Part shown: in pieces, positions 26,542-35,877 of the stretch
How the letters are laid out: each line of letters starts with the position of its first letter
Numbering within the stretch: the stretch's first letter is position 1
Assembly: GCA_902557575.1 (NCBI GenBank)
Contig: CACEAR010000004.1
Span: 21,139-85,138 of the forward strand
Direction: 5' to 3'
DNA from: an uncultured SAR86 cluster bacterium
GTDB lineage: Bacteria; Pseudomonadota; Gammaproteobacteria; Magnimaribacterales; D2472
DNA: 64,000 bases
Notes under the pieces: model-generated
Databases searched by the model: none
Seen by the model: the letters and a program-made list of their open reading frames with translations, nothing else
Told to the model about the DNA's origin: nothing
Program-made: the position numbers and the translations under genes

Positions 26542-27325
26542 ATATAAGCTGTCCCGAGATTGATAATTTAGGTGGCACATTCGGAAGGTCATCTATTTTG
26601 AACCATTTGGCATCCTCAAGTTCTGCTTCTTCTATTTTTATTTCACCTGATTCGTATTCACAAAAATATCCAAGCATTAGCTGACTAGGAAATGGCCATG
26701 GCTGACTTCCAAAATATGTAATATTTTTAACAGAAACATTTACTTCTTCCATAACCTCTCTTCTGAGAGCCTCTTCTGCTGTTTCACCGGCTTCGATAAA
26801 GCCAGCTAAAGTGCTGTACCAGTTTTCAGGGAAAAATTTGTTTCTTGCTAGCAAAACTTCGTCTCCTCTTGTAACTAACGTTATTATGCAAGGCGAGATC
26901 TTTGGATAAATAAATTCTTGATTGCAAGGTCTAACAAAAGCACCCTCTTTTTCTTGAAATGATAATTTTCCCGAACATCGAGAACAGTATTTAGTTTCAT
27001 CAATCCAATGCACCAACTGCTTAGCAGTGAAAACAACTCCATCATTTTCTGGATTAAAGTTCGCTAAAGTTCTTATTTCAATTAATTCTGCATCTTCAGG
27101 TTTATTTACTAAAGTTATGTCTTTTAAGTTAACCGCATAAATGTATTCATCATCATCGTGATAAATACCTATTCTTGCCATATCAATATCACCTTCTAAA
27201 ATTAAATAATTTGCATCAAATTTATAAGATTTTTCTGATTTATCGTATAAAATCTTATTTTCTGAAATAAAAATATATTTGTTGTTATTTGATTCAGAGA
27301 AATTTTTAAAACGAGATCCAGACAT
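26510..27325 (-). CDS. nudC: NAD(H) pyrophosphatase / NAD-decapping Nudix hydrolase
   Basis: NudC hydrolyses NAD(H) and removes NAD caps from RNA. It has the Nudix box GFIEAGETAEEALRREVMEE and the diagnostic SQPWPFPSQLM just after it. The zinc ribbon upstream keeps CSRC but has only one cysteine in the second half (RPCNQEFIYP), where E. coli has CSHC. The fourth ligand therefore appears lost. Length is 271 (E. coli 257). The 3' end overlaps the end of convergent rne by 32 bases. Its start is only 14 bases from the divergent nhaB. Confidence 0.94.
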   Translation of the reverse strand: MSGSRFKNFSESNNNKYIFISENKILYDKSEKSYKFDANYLILEGDIDMARIGIYHDDDEYIYAVNLKDITLVNKPEDAELIEIRTLANFNPENDGVVFTAKQLVHWIDETKYCSRCSGKLSFQEKEGAFVRPCNQEFIYPKISPCIITLVTRGDEVLLARNKFFPENWYSTLAGFIEAGETAEEALRREVMEEVNVSVKNITYFGSQPWPFPSQLMLGYFCEYESGEIKIEEAELEDAKWFKIDDLPNVPPKLSISGQLISSYLEDRSKL

Positions 27326-27339
27326 AAGTAGTAATCATA

Positions 27340-28860
27340 ATGAATATATCCTTAATGTATAGTATGTTTTTAGGTGATTCACCCAGATGGTATAAACAAG
27401 CAATCCTTAGCTTTCTTATAATCAATCCAATACTACTCATCGTCCTTAATTCGCTTGGTTTAAATGGTGGATTCATAATGGGCTGGATAATTCTGTTACA
27501 GTTCATTTTTACCTTAGCGCTAGCACTTAAATGTTACCCTCTTCAGCCAGGTGGTCTTCTTGCAATTGAAGCATTAGTAATGGATCTTTCAAATCCATAT
27601 TCAATGATGCATGAAATAGAGGCAAATATAGAGGTAATTCTATTACTTGTTTTTATGGTGGCTGGAATTTTCTTTATGAAAAATCTAATGCTTACTATAT
27701 TTACTAAACTACTTCTAAACGTTAAATCAAAAGTTTGGCTTTCTCTACTCTACTGTTTTACTGCAGCTTTTTTATCAGCTTTTCTAGATGCTCTTACAGT
27801 AACAGCAGTTTTAATTGGAGTTACAGTTGGATTTTATAGAATTTATCATTTAATAATTTCGAATAAATATTTTGATGATACCGCTCATGATATTCATAAT
27901 GATGCATCTATTGATTCTCTTAAAGTTGAGGAACTAGATGACTTTAAAGGTTTCTTAAGACAGTTAATTATGCACGGTGCCGTTGGTACTGCTCTTGGAG
28001 GTGTATGCACAATTGTTGGTGAGCCTCAAAATTTATTAATTGCAAATATTGCTGGCTGGGATTTTATTGAATTTTTCTTATATATGGCACCAGTTACAAT
28101 GCCGGTATTTGTTGCCGGATTATTGGTTTGTTTTTGCTTAGAGCGATTTAAGTTAGCAGGTTTTGGATCAGAGTTGTCAGGAAATATAAGAACTATTTTT
28201 GCTGAATATGCAGCATACGAAGATGAAATTAGCAAAAATGACGACAAGAAAAAAGCTGAACTTGCAGTTGAATTATTTGTTTTAGTCTTATTGATCTTTG
28301 CCCTTGCTTTCCATATTGCTGAAGTTGGGATTATTGGTCTTGGCGTTATAATTCTCTTAACTTCCTTTAAAGGTATTACTCATGAGCATTATTTAGGAGA
28401 TGCTTTTAAAGAGGCTTTACCTTTCACTGCTTTACTTTGTGTCTTCTTCGCTATTGTTAGCGTTATACATGAGCAACACTTATTTACCCCTGTTATCAAT
28501 TATGTTCTTACTTTTAGTATTGAAAGTCAGACCAGTATCTTCTTTATTGCGAACGGAGTTCTATCTGCAATTAGTGATAATGTTTTTGTAGCTACAATTT
28601 ATATAAATGAAGTTAAGGCTCTTCTTGATGCAGGTAAGATTTCTTTAGAGCATTTTAATAATCTCACAATTGCTATTAATACAGGAACGAATATACCGAG
28701 TATTGCTACTCCAAATGGTCAGGCAGCATTTCTTTTCTTGCTTACCTCCTCTCTTGCTCCATTAATTAACTTATCTTATTTCAGAATGGTTTTAATGGCG
28801 CTCCCATATACAATTGTTCTCACGATAGTAGCCCTCATTTCAGTTTATTTATTCATCTAA
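27340..28860 (+). CDS. nhaB: Na+/H+ antiporter NhaB
   Basis: NhaB is an inner-membrane antiporter that expels Na+ in exchange for H+. The opening [14 protein letters not shown], the middle [22 protein letters not shown] and the late [24 protein letters not shown] are characteristic. It has about twelve hydrophobic segments over 506 residues (E. coli 513). dusA begins on the base after its stop, so the two are likely co-transcribed. The promoter must lie inside divergent nudC. Confidence 0.96.
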   Translation: MNISLMYSMFLGDSPRWYKQAILSFLIINPILLIVLNSLGLNGGFIMGWIILLQFIFTLALALKCYPLQPGGLLAIEALVMDLSNPYSMMHEIEANIEVILLLVFMVAGIFFMKNLMLTIFTKLLLNVKSKVWLSLLYCFTAAFLSAFLDALTVTAVLIGVTVGFYRIYHLIISNKYFDDTAHDIHNDASIDSLKVEELDDFKGFLRQLIMHGAVGTALGGVCTIVGEPQNLLIANIAGWDFIEFFLYMAPVTMPVFVAGLLVCFCLERFKLAGFGSELSGNIRTIFAEYAAYEDEISKNDDKKKAELAVELFVLVLLIFALAFHIAEVGIIGLGVIILLTSFKGITHEHYLGDAFKEALPFTALLCVFFAIVSVIHEQHLFTPVINYVLTFSIESQTSIFFIANGVLSAISDNVFVATIYINEVKALLDAGKISLEHFNNLTIAINTGTNIPSIATPNGQAAFLFLLTSSLAPLINLSYFRMVLMALPYTIVLTIVALISVYLFI

Positions 28861-29820
28861 ATGTCACTAGATCGAAGGTTCTGCGTAGCTCCTATGATGA
28901 GATACACAGACATGCATGAAAGATTCTTTTTAAGACTCATATCTAAACAAGCAGTCCTTTATACAGAAATGATTTCTACAGGAGCCCTAATACATGGAAA
29001 TTGCGATTATCAGTTAGATTTTAATAAAGAGGAACATCCTGTAGCTGTTCAATTTGGTGGTTCTTCACCTCAAGAGTTATCTCAATGCTCAATAAAGGCT
29101 GAAAAAAAGGGATACGATGAAATTAACCTGAATATAGGTTGCCCATCTGAAAGAGTGCAAAAAGGTAATTTTGGCGTATGTTTAATGCTTGAACCTGACT
29201 TGGTTGCAGATTGTACAAGAAAAATGAGGAAGTCCGTAGATATTCCTGTCACTGTTAAATGCAGAACTGGTGTTGATGATAATGATGATTACGAGTTTTT
29301 AAAATCATTTATAAGTACCGTAAAAGATTCTGGTGTTAAAACTTTTATAATCCATGCAAGGAAAGGAATTTTAAAAGGTTTAAGCCCAAGACAAAATAGA
29401 AACATCCCACCTTTAAACTATCAAAAGGTTTATTCAATCAAGGATGACTTCCCAGATTTAGAAATTATTATTAACGGCGGCATCAAAAATATTAGTGAAG
29501 CAAAAAATCATCTTAATTTTGTTGATGGAGTTATGTTGGGAAGAGCAGCTTATGATGATCCTTTTATGCTCAGTGATATAGATTCTGAAATTTACTCAAA
29601 TACCAAGATAGAGATAAGCAGAAAAGATCTTCTCACAGAATATTTAGATTATGTTCATGTTATGACTAAAAGAGGTTATGACCCTAAAATTATGTTGAAA
29701 CATGTATTTGGACTTAAAAAAGGTGAAAAGGATGCTAAAAGATTTAGGGTAAAAGTAGCTGAGATTATGAACTCATCGAGTCTGGTTGAAAACAAAGATG
29801 AGTTACTATCAATGGTTTAG
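28861..29820 (+). CDS. dusA: tRNA-dihydrouridine(20/20a) synthase
   Basis: DusA is an FMN enzyme that reduces U20/U20a in the tRNA D-loop. It begins RFCVAPMMRYTDMHERFFLR. It has the DusA-specific NIGCPSERVQKGNFGVCLM with the catalytic Cys in GVCLM, the FMN-phosphate strand INGGI, and DGVMLGRAAYDDPF. Length is 319. Its stop shares TTAG with convergent mlaA. Confidence 0.95.
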   Translation: MSLDRRFCVAPMMRYTDMHERFFLRLISKQAVLYTEMISTGALIHGNCDYQLDFNKEEHPVAVQFGGSSPQELSQCSIKAEKKGYDEINLNIGCPSERVQKGNFGVCLMLEPDLVADCTRKMRKSVDIPVTVKCRTGVDDNDDYEFLKSFISTVKDSGVKTFIIHARKGILKGLSPRQNRNIPPLNYQKVYSIKDDFPDLEIIINGGIKNISEAKNHLNFVDGVMLGRAAYDDPFMLSDIDSEIYSNTKIEISRKDLLTEYLDYVHVMTKRGYDPKIMLKHVFGLKKGEKDAKRFRVKVAEIMNSSSLVENKDELLSMV

Positions 29821-30515
29821 TCATCTCCAAATATATCGTCCATATCATCTAGAAATTCATCATCCTCAGTCGAACCATTATTAATTTCATATTTTCTAGA
29901 CTGTATATAAGCATCTTTAACAAAAATATACTTATCTCCAATAATAAGTGTTTCAGCATCCAGAAGGCGCTCTCTAGTCTCTAGAGCATCAATACCTACC
30001 AATGTTATCTTTACATCATTATCTTCCATTGCGAATGTACCGGAAAGGAAGCTTGAAATTGGTCTGCTCAATAAATCTCTTGGATTGCTTGGGCCTAAGA
30101 AGGGAATCATAATATAAGGACCTGAATCAAAACCCCAAACACCAAGTGTTTGTCCAAAATCTTCTTCGTGTCTTTCAAGACCCATTTTTGATGCAACATC
30201 AATTAAACCAAATAATCCAATAGAAGAGTTGACAACAAATCTTCCAGCATCATTGAACGCATACTTAATTTCTCCCTGGAGTATTTGATTTATAGTGGTA
30301 TCAATTTCTTCAAGATTATTAAAAAAGTTTGTCACTCCTGTTCTGGCAAATTGAGGTGTAACTTTTCTATATGTTAAGGCAGCTGGCTTTAAAAGTTTTT
30401 CATCTAATTTCTCATTAAAGATAAAAATGTCCCTATTTAGATCCTCAAATGGATCATTTATTTCTTCACCAAAGATTGGAAAAGATAATAATAAAATAAG
30501 TAAAAATCTATTCAT
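29817..30515 (-). CDS. mlaA: MlaA (VacJ) outer-membrane lipid asymmetry protein
   Basis: MlaA removes mislocalised phospholipids from the outer leaflet of the outer membrane. It has NDPFEDLNRDIFIFNEKLD, the NxxxGxxGLxDVA-type core (NSSIGLFGLIDVASKMG) and DFGQTLGVWGFDSGPYIMIPFLGPSNPRD. It is 232 residues. The N-terminus MNRFLLILLLSFPIFGEE looks like a cleavable signal peptide but has no cysteine, so the usual lipid anchor is absent. No other mla genes lie nearby. Its start overlaps the mrp-like gene by eight bases. Confidence 0.94.
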   Translation of the reverse strand: MNRFLLILLLSFPIFGEEINDPFEDLNRDIFIFNEKLDEKLLKPAALTYRKVTPQFARTGVTNFFNNLEEIDTTINQILQGEIKYAFNDAGRFVVNSSIGLFGLIDVASKMGLERHEEDFGQTLGVWGFDSGPYIMIPFLGPSNPRDLLSRPISSFLSGTFAMEDNDVKITLVGIDALETRERLLDAETLIIGDKYIFVKDAYIQSRKYEINNGSTEDDEFLDDMDDIFGDD

Positions 30516-31203
30516 GCTCTTTGATTGTTCGTATTGTATTTAGAAATAAAGGATCTAATTTTAAATCATCAAATGGATATGTTGAATCTATGAATTTTTT
30601 ATAATATTCAACCCTATCTAAAACTGTATTCTCAGTTTCTAAGTTAAAACTCTGGAAATCATCACTCTGATGAATGTTGTTTAGGATAATGCCTAAGACT
30701 TTAGTATTTAAGCTTGCAAAAACATGTTCAGATCTCCTTAAATCTGCAATTGATAATTTAGATATAGTTGATACTAAAATTACAAAATCAGGAACAATTT
30801 TTTGACATACCGTTAAATAAGCATCACCTGTCCCAGGAGGCATATCAATTAATAGAAAATCTAGTTCGTCCCAATTAGTTTTTTCATATATCTGGTTGAT
30901 GGCAGAGCTCAACATGGGCCCTCTCCAGATAGCAGCATTTTTATCGAGTAAGAATCCTAAAGAGTTTAGTGAAATATTATCAACTTTTTTTGGTATATAT
31001 GGTCTGTCAGTATTTTTTTTATCTACTTCGATATTTTTATCATTAATGTCGAATAATATATCTTGATTAGGGCCGTAAATATCTGCATCTAAAATACCAA
31101 CTTTGCTATCCTTTGATAGAACTGTAGCTAAAAAAGAGCAAACAGTTGATTTACCAACTCCTCCTTTTGCTGAAGCAATTGCAATAGTTTTTTTTATAGT
31201 CAT
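30508..31203 (-). CDS. Mrp/ApbC-family ATPase (short form)
   Basis: This P-loop ATPase belongs to the Mrp/NBP35 family, whose members carry Fe-S clusters. It shows SAKGGVGKSTVCSFLA (deviant Walker A, residues 11-26), ILDADIYGPNQ and LIDMPPGTGDAYLTV, all typical. It is only 231 residues. The N-terminal MIP18-like domain of E. coli Mrp is missing, and so is the C-terminal CPxC motif that bridges the cluster between subunits. It is divergent from metG as mrp is in E. coli. Whether it still carries a cluster is doubtful. Confidence 0.9.
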   Translation of the reverse strand: MTIKKTIAIASAKGGVGKSTVCSFLATVLSKDSKVGILDADIYGPNQDILFDINDKNIEVDKKNTDRPYIPKKVDNISLNSLGFLLDKNAAIWRGPMLSSAINQIYEKTNWDELDFLLIDMPPGTGDAYLTVCQKIVPDFVILVSTISKLSIADLRRSEHVFASLNTKVLGIILNNIHQSDDFQSFNLETENTVLDRVEYYKKFIDSTYPFDDLKLDPLFLNTIRTIKEHE

Positions 31204-31216
31204 TATCTAATTAACT

Positions 31217-31222
31217 TATAAT
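31217..31222 (+). promoter_or_regulatory. possible -10 box for metG
   Basis: TATAAT lies 21 bases before the metG ATG in the 39-base divergent gap to the mrp-like gene. There is no clear -35 box; it would fall inside the other gene's start. Weak call. Confidence 0.3.
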
Positions 31223-31242
31223 ATATTAAAAATTATCACAAA

Positions 31243-33192
31243 ATGAAATCACGCAAGATTCTGGTAACAAGCGCATTGCCATATGCCAATGGTTCAATAC
31301 ATATTGGACATGTTCTTGAATCTGTAATTACTGATATTTGGGTAAGATACCAAAATATTAATGGTAATGAATGTCTCTACTTTTGTGCAGATGATACGCA
31401 CGGAACACCTATCATGCTCAAAGCCAAAGAGCTTGGAATAGATCCTGAAGAACTTATTAAAAGAACTAGAGAGGAGCACATAAAAAGTTATTCAAGATTT
31501 AATATTAATTTTGATAATTTTTATACTACTCATTCTGATGAGAACAAAAAATATGCTGAAGATATTTATCAAAAGTGTAAAGAAGGAAATCTAATCTTTA
31601 AAAAAGAAATTGAACAGTTTTATGACTCAGAAGAAGGCTTATTCTTATCTGATAGATTTATAAAAGGTACATGTCCAAAATGTGGCGCTGAAGATCAGTA
31701 TGGTGATGGTTGTTCTGTCTGTGGCACGACTTATACACCTGATGATTTACTAAATCCCGTATCGTCATTATCGAATTCTGAGCTTACCAAGAAAAGAACT
31801 GAACATGTATTTTTTGATTTGCCTCAAATGAAAGATTTTCTTGAGAATTATCTCAAAGACTTAACTCTTCAAGATCCTATAAAAAATAAACTTAATGAAT
31901 GGATTGAAGATGGGTTAAAGCCATGGGATATATCAAGAGACAAGCCATACTTTGGATTTGAAATACCCGGAGAGAATGATAAATATTTTTATGTTTGGCT
32001 TGATGCACCAATTGGATATTTAGCTTCTGCAAAAAATTGGGCAGAAAACAATAATATGGATATGAAAGATTTATGGGGTGAAAGCTCTGATTATGAAATT
32101 CATCATTTTATTGGAAAAGATATTGCTTATTTTCATGCCCTATTCTGGCCAGCACTTTTAAAGTCATCAAATATTCGCTTACCTGAGTCAATTAATGTTC
32201 ATGGGTTTTTAACTATTGATGGTGAGAAGATGTCAAAATCCAATGGAACCTTTATAAATGCAGACGACTTTGCTGAAAACTATGATGGTGAGTTATTAAG
32301 ATATTATTTTGCTGATAAGTTTAATAATTCAATTGATGATCTAGATTTTAATGAAGATGAATTTATTCAAAAAATTAATTCAGATATCGTCGGTAAATAT
32401 TTAAATATTGCTAGCAGAGTTTCAAAATTTATTGAGAAGAATGGTAATAATCTCTCTGCAAACTTAGATGAGGACTTTATTGAGAAAAATCTATCAATGA
32501 TCGATGAAGTGATTGAGCATTATGAAAACTTAAATCTTTCTAAATCTGTAAAAATTATTATGAAGATGGCAGATGAAGTTAATAAATATATTAATGAGAA
32601 TGAGCCTTGGAAATCCAGTGAAGAAAAGGCTGTTGAGGTATCATCGACAGCAATTAACTGTTTTAGAGTTATCTCAATATTGCTTAATCCTGTTCTACCA
32701 ACAATAACATCAAAGGCTTTAGAGGTATTTAATGATAGTGCTGCAAATGATTTTAATAACATTAAGGGTTATCTTGTAGATACAAAAATTAATCCATATA
32801 AGCCCCTATTAAAAAGATTAGAAAAAGCTAAAATAAATGAGGAAATTGAAATGGAAGATTCAAATTTAATTAATATCAAAGATTTTGCAAAGGTTGAGCT
32901 TCGCGTAGCTAAAATTGTTAAAGCTGAAGGCATAGAAGAAGCTGATAAGCTCATAAAATTACATCTTGATGTGGGTGATCTTGGTGAAAGAACTGTTTTT
33001 GCTGGCATAAAAAGTGCATATGATCCTGAGAGTCTTAATGGAAGACATGTTGTATTAGTTGCAAATCTTGAGCCAAGGAAAATGAAATTTGGAGTATCGG
33101 AAGGAATGGTCTTAGCGTCTAGCAATGATGAGGGATCAATTTATTTAATATCACCAGATGAAGGTGCAAAGCCAGGTCAGTTAGTTAAATAA
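31243..33192 (+). CDS. metG: methionyl-tRNA synthetase
   Basis: It charges tRNA-Met. It is class I, with HIGH in SIHIGHVLES (residues about 18-27), KMSKSNGTF as the KMSKS loop, and a zinc knuckle CPKCG/CSVCG near residues 145-165. A C-terminal EMAP-like tRNA-binding domain starts near residue 545 (DFAKVELRVAKIV), as in the dimeric long form. Length is 649 (E. coli 677). The stop overlaps the next ATG (TAATG). Confidence 0.98.
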   Translation: MKSRKILVTSALPYANGSIHIGHVLESVITDIWVRYQNINGNECLYFCADDTHGTPIMLKAKELGIDPEELIKRTREEHIKSYSRFNINFDNFYTTHSDENKKYAEDIYQKCKEGNLIFKKEIEQFYDSEEGLFLSDRFIKGTCPKCGAEDQYGDGCSVCGTTYTPDDLLNPVSSLSNSELTKKRTEHVFFDLPQMKDFLENYLKDLTLQDPIKNKLNEWIEDGLKPWDISRDKPYFGFEIPGENDKYFYVWLDAPIGYLASAKNWAENNNMDMKDLWGESSDYEIHHFIGKDIAYFHALFWPALLKSSNIRLPESINVHGFLTIDGEKMSKSNGTFINADDFAENYDGELLRYYFADKFNNSIDDLDFNEDEFIQKINSDIVGKYLNIASRVSKFIEKNGNNLSANLDEDFIEKNLSMIDEVIEHYENLNLSKSVKIIMKMADEVNKYINENEPWKSSEEKAVEVSSTAINCFRVISILLNPVLPTITSKALEVFNDSAANDFNNIKGYLVDTKINPYKPLLKRLEKAKINEEIEMEDSNLINIKDFAKVELRVAKIVKAEGIEEADKLIKLHLDVGDLGERTVFAGIKSAYDPESLNGRHVVLVANLEPRKMKFGVSEGMVLASSNDEGSIYLISPDEGAKPGQLVK

Positions 33193-34217
33193 TGAAAGAA
33201 ACGGATATTTTAATAGTTGGAGCAGGTCCCGTAGGACTTTTTACAGTTTTTGAAGCTGGCCTATTAGGATTAAATTGCACATTAATCGATAACTTAGACA
33301 AACCTGGTGGGCAATGCGCCGAGCTTTATCCTGAAAAACCTATCTATGATATCCCAGGAGTCCCATTTCAAACAGCACAAGAACATGTTGATGCCCTATT
33401 AAAGCAAATAGAACCTTTTGATTATGATTTAAATTTATCCCAAAGAGTTCAAACAATTTCAGAAGATGGTGACTTTTGGATTGTAGAAACTAATGAGGGT
33501 AATAAATTTAAAACAAAAAATATATTCATAGCAGCAGGTGCTGGATCTTTTGAACCAAGAAGACCGGCAAATATTGAAAATCCTGATTTATTTCTCAATA
33601 AGGGAGTAACGTATGCCGTAAGAAATATGGATCAGTACAAAGACAAAGAAGTATTCATTTTTGGTGGTGGAGACTCTGCTTTAGATTGGACAGTGGAATT
33701 AAGTAAAATCGCCTCTCACGTTAACTTGGTTCATAGAAGAGATCAGTTTAGAGGTGCATATAAAACTGAACAAGAAATGAGAGATTTAGTTAAAAATGAA
33801 AAAGTTAGTCTTTTTACACCTCACTTAATCAATGAAATAGTTGGAGACAAAAAAGTAACCGGAGTTAAACTTAAGAACTTCGAAACTTTAGAGATTTCTG
33901 AACATAAAGCCGATGAACTGCTATTCCTCTTTGGTTTAAATAAAAAACTAGGTCCAATACTTGATTGGGAGATTGATTTAGAAGATAAAAAAATATCTGT
34001 AAATACCACTACTTTTGAAACATCTAAAAAAGGTATATTTGCTGTAGGTGATATTAATCATTACGAAGGAAAGCTTGATCTTATTTTATGTGGATTCCAT
34101 GAAACAACACTTGCAGTCCAAGAGGCTTTTAAGAGGATAAATCCTGGTGAGAGAGTTCCCTTTGGATATACAACCTCAAATAAAAAACTTCAAAAAAAAC
34201 TTGGCGTAATTGATTGA
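33192..34217 (+). CDS. ferredoxin/flavodoxin-NADP+ reductase, thioredoxin-reductase-like type
   Basis: This 341-residue FAD/NAD(P)H oxidoreductase has the FAD motif VGAGPVGLF (residues 8-16), PGGQCAELYPEKPIYDIPG, a second Rossmann motif FGGGDSALDW and the late FAVGDINHYEGKLDLILCGFHE. It lacks the CxxC of thioredoxin reductases and matches the YumC-type ferredoxin-NADP reductase. It would supply or withdraw electrons from ferredoxin. The gene is translationally coupled to metG and to rnt, overlapping both. Confidence 0.9.
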   Translation: MKETDILIVGAGPVGLFTVFEAGLLGLNCTLIDNLDKPGGQCAELYPEKPIYDIPGVPFQTAQEHVDALLKQIEPFDYDLNLSQRVQTISEDGDFWIVETNEGNKFKTKNIFIAAGAGSFEPRRPANIENPDLFLNKGVTYAVRNMDQYKDKEVFIFGGGDSALDWTVELSKIASHVNLVHRRDQFRGAYKTEQEMRDLVKNEKVSLFTPHLINEIVGDKKVTGVKLKNFETLEISEHKADELLFLFGLNKKLGPILDWEIDLEDKKISVNTTTFETSKKGIFAVGDINHYEGKLDLILCGFHETTLAVQEAFKRINPGERVPFGYTTSNKKLQKKLGVID

Positions 34218-34789
34218 AAGAAAAGTTTAGAAAGTTCCTTCCGGTAGTTGTAGATATGGAAACTGGTGGTTTTGATCCAGTTAACGATGCACTATTGGAA
34301 ATTGCTATTACTCTTATAGATTATGACAAAGAATTTCGAGTTGGAACCACTCATAGGCATCACATAATACCTTTTGAAGGTTTAAATGTATCTGAGGAAT
34401 CTCTTGAATTTACCGGCATTGATCTTAATCACCCTCTAAGAAATGCAGTTGATGAAAAAGAAGCTTTAAAAGACCTTTTTAGTATCGTCAATAAACATAA
34501 GAATAAATATGAGTGCAGTAGAGCTATTCTTGTTGGACATAATGCTCATTTTGATTTGGGTTTTTTAAATGAGTCTATTAAGAGAAATAATATTAAAAGA
34601 TCCCCTTTTCACCCCTTCTCAGTTTTTGATACTGTATCTATAGGTGGAATTTTTACTGGTCAAACTGTCCTTGCAAGAGTTGCTAAAGAGCTAGGCTTTG
34701 ATTATGAAAACGAATTGGCTCATTCAGCATCATATGATTCAGAAATAACAGCGAAAGTTTTCTGTAAAATCTTAAATAAAATAGATTAG
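34214..34789 (+). CDS. rnt: ribonuclease T
   Basis: RNase T is a 3'-5' exoribonuclease that trims tRNA and other stable RNA ends. It is a DEDD-family protein opening FLPVVVDMETGGFDP (Asp and Glu metal ligands), with GHNAHFDLGFL, VFDTV and AHSASYDSE near the end holding the other acidic residues and the His. It is 191 residues (E. coli 215). The start is TTG within a four-base overlap with the reductase stop (TTGA). It faces grxD, a neighbour of rnt in E. coli too. Confidence 0.94.
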   Translation: MKEKFRKFLPVVVDMETGGFDPVNDALLEIAITLIDYDKEFRVGTTHRHHIIPFEGLNVSEESLEFTGIDLNHPLRNAVDEKEALKDLFSIVNKHKNKYECSRAILVGHNAHFDLGFLNESIKRNNIKRSPFHPFSVFDTVSIGGIFTGQTVLARVAKELGFDYENELAHSASYDSEITAKVFCKILNKID

Positions 34790-35100
34790 CCTACTGCATC
34801 ATCAACAAGTTTTTGAAGCTCGCCTGATTCATGCATTTGCGTAACAATGTCACAACCCCCAATTAACTCACCGGAAATAAAAACCTGAGGAAAGGTTGGC
34901 CAGTCAGTTACAGAAGGAAGTGTTGCTCTAACTTCTTGATTTTCTAGGATATCAACAAATGAGAATTGAGCCCCACAATCTATTAAGGCTTGTACAGTCT
35001 TTGATGAAAAACCGCATCTTGGCTCATATGGCGTGCCCTTCATATAAATAAGCACAGGATTTTCTTTGATTTGTTGTTTAAGTTTTTCTTCTAGGCTCAT
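34786..35100 (-). CDS. grxD: monothiol glutaredoxin GrxD
   Basis: This 104-residue protein has the monothiol site RCGFSSKTV (CGFS), KGTPYEPR before it, and WPTFPQVFISGELIGGCDIV. It binds a [2Fe-2S] cluster with glutathione and passes it on. It would work with NfuA and the Mrp-like ATPase in cluster trafficking. Its stop shares TTAG with convergent rnt; its start overlaps pdxJ by four bases. Confidence 0.96.
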   Translation of the reverse strand: MSLEEKLKQQIKENPVLIYMKGTPYEPRCGFSSKTVQALIDCGAQFSFVDILENQEVRATLPSVTDWPTFPQVFISGELIGGCDIVTQMHESGELQKLVDDAVG

Positions 35101-35843
35101 TTAATTATCTTAATATACTGTGAAAGAACATTATCCAATCCATGGATAAGTGATTCAGTTATTATAGCGTGACCTATTGAAACTTCATCAATAATATTGA
35201 GATCAATTAATTCAGGAAGATTTTCTAAGTTGAGGTCATGACCCGCATTGAGTTTTAAATTATTTGATTTTATATACTTGAAAATCTCATGCATTTCTTC
35301 AATGTATGAAACTCTTTCATCTTTGTTAAGTTTTGCATATGGTCCAGTATAAATTTCTACTGAATTTACACCCATTTCCAAAGCATAATCTACAGATTCG
35401 AGATTGGCATCAATAAACATACTTACGTATGAACAATCTTCATGGAGTCTTTCTATAATTAATTTTAATTCCTCATCATGATCTCCCCTTATCCAACCAT
35501 GATCTGAGGTTATTTGATTATCTTCATCCGGAACAAGTGTTGCTTGATAAGGTTTTATATCTTTAACTAAGTTTTCGTATCCCCTAAATGAACCCTTTTC
35601 ATTATTAAATGGGTTACCCTCAATGTTAAATTCAAGATTATTTTCTTTACATAAAGTAGCTAAATCTATGACATCTGATGACAAAGCATGTCTCTCATCT
35701 GATCTAGGATGAAGAGTAAGACCACAAATATCATGCTCCATACAGGATTTAGCAAAATTCACTAATGATGGATAATCTGATCCTCTTGCATTTCTAAGAA
35801 GTGCAACCTTATTCAAGTTAACGCTTAAATTTGTTTTATTCAT
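35097..35843 (-). CDS. pdxJ: pyridoxine 5'-phosphate synthase
   Basis: PdxJ closes the pyridine ring in de novo vitamin B6 synthesis. It shows LSVNLNKVALLRNARG at the start, LHPRSDERHA with the phosphate-binding Arg/His, EIYTGPYA, and LNAGHDLNLENL late in the barrel. It has 248 residues. Several motifs (HPRxDERH, the EGNP turn, TLVPDEDNQITSDHGW) remind me more of Bacteroidetes-type PdxJ than of E. coli PdxJ; that comparison is from memory. The neighbouring acpS seen in enterics is absent. Confidence 0.94.
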   Translation of the reverse strand: MNKTNLSVNLNKVALLRNARGSDYPSLVNFAKSCMEHDICGLTLHPRSDERHALSSDVIDLATLCKENNLEFNIEGNPFNNEKGSFRGYENLVKDIKPYQATLVPDEDNQITSDHGWIRGDHDEELKLIIERLHEDCSYVSMFIDANLESVDYALEMGVNSVEIYTGPYAKLNKDERVSYIEEMHEIFKYIKSNNLKLNAGHDLNLENLPELIDLNIIDEVSIGHAIITESLIHGLDNVLSQYIKIIK

Positions 35844-35877
35844 AAAATCTATATTAATTATAACTAATATTTATGTT

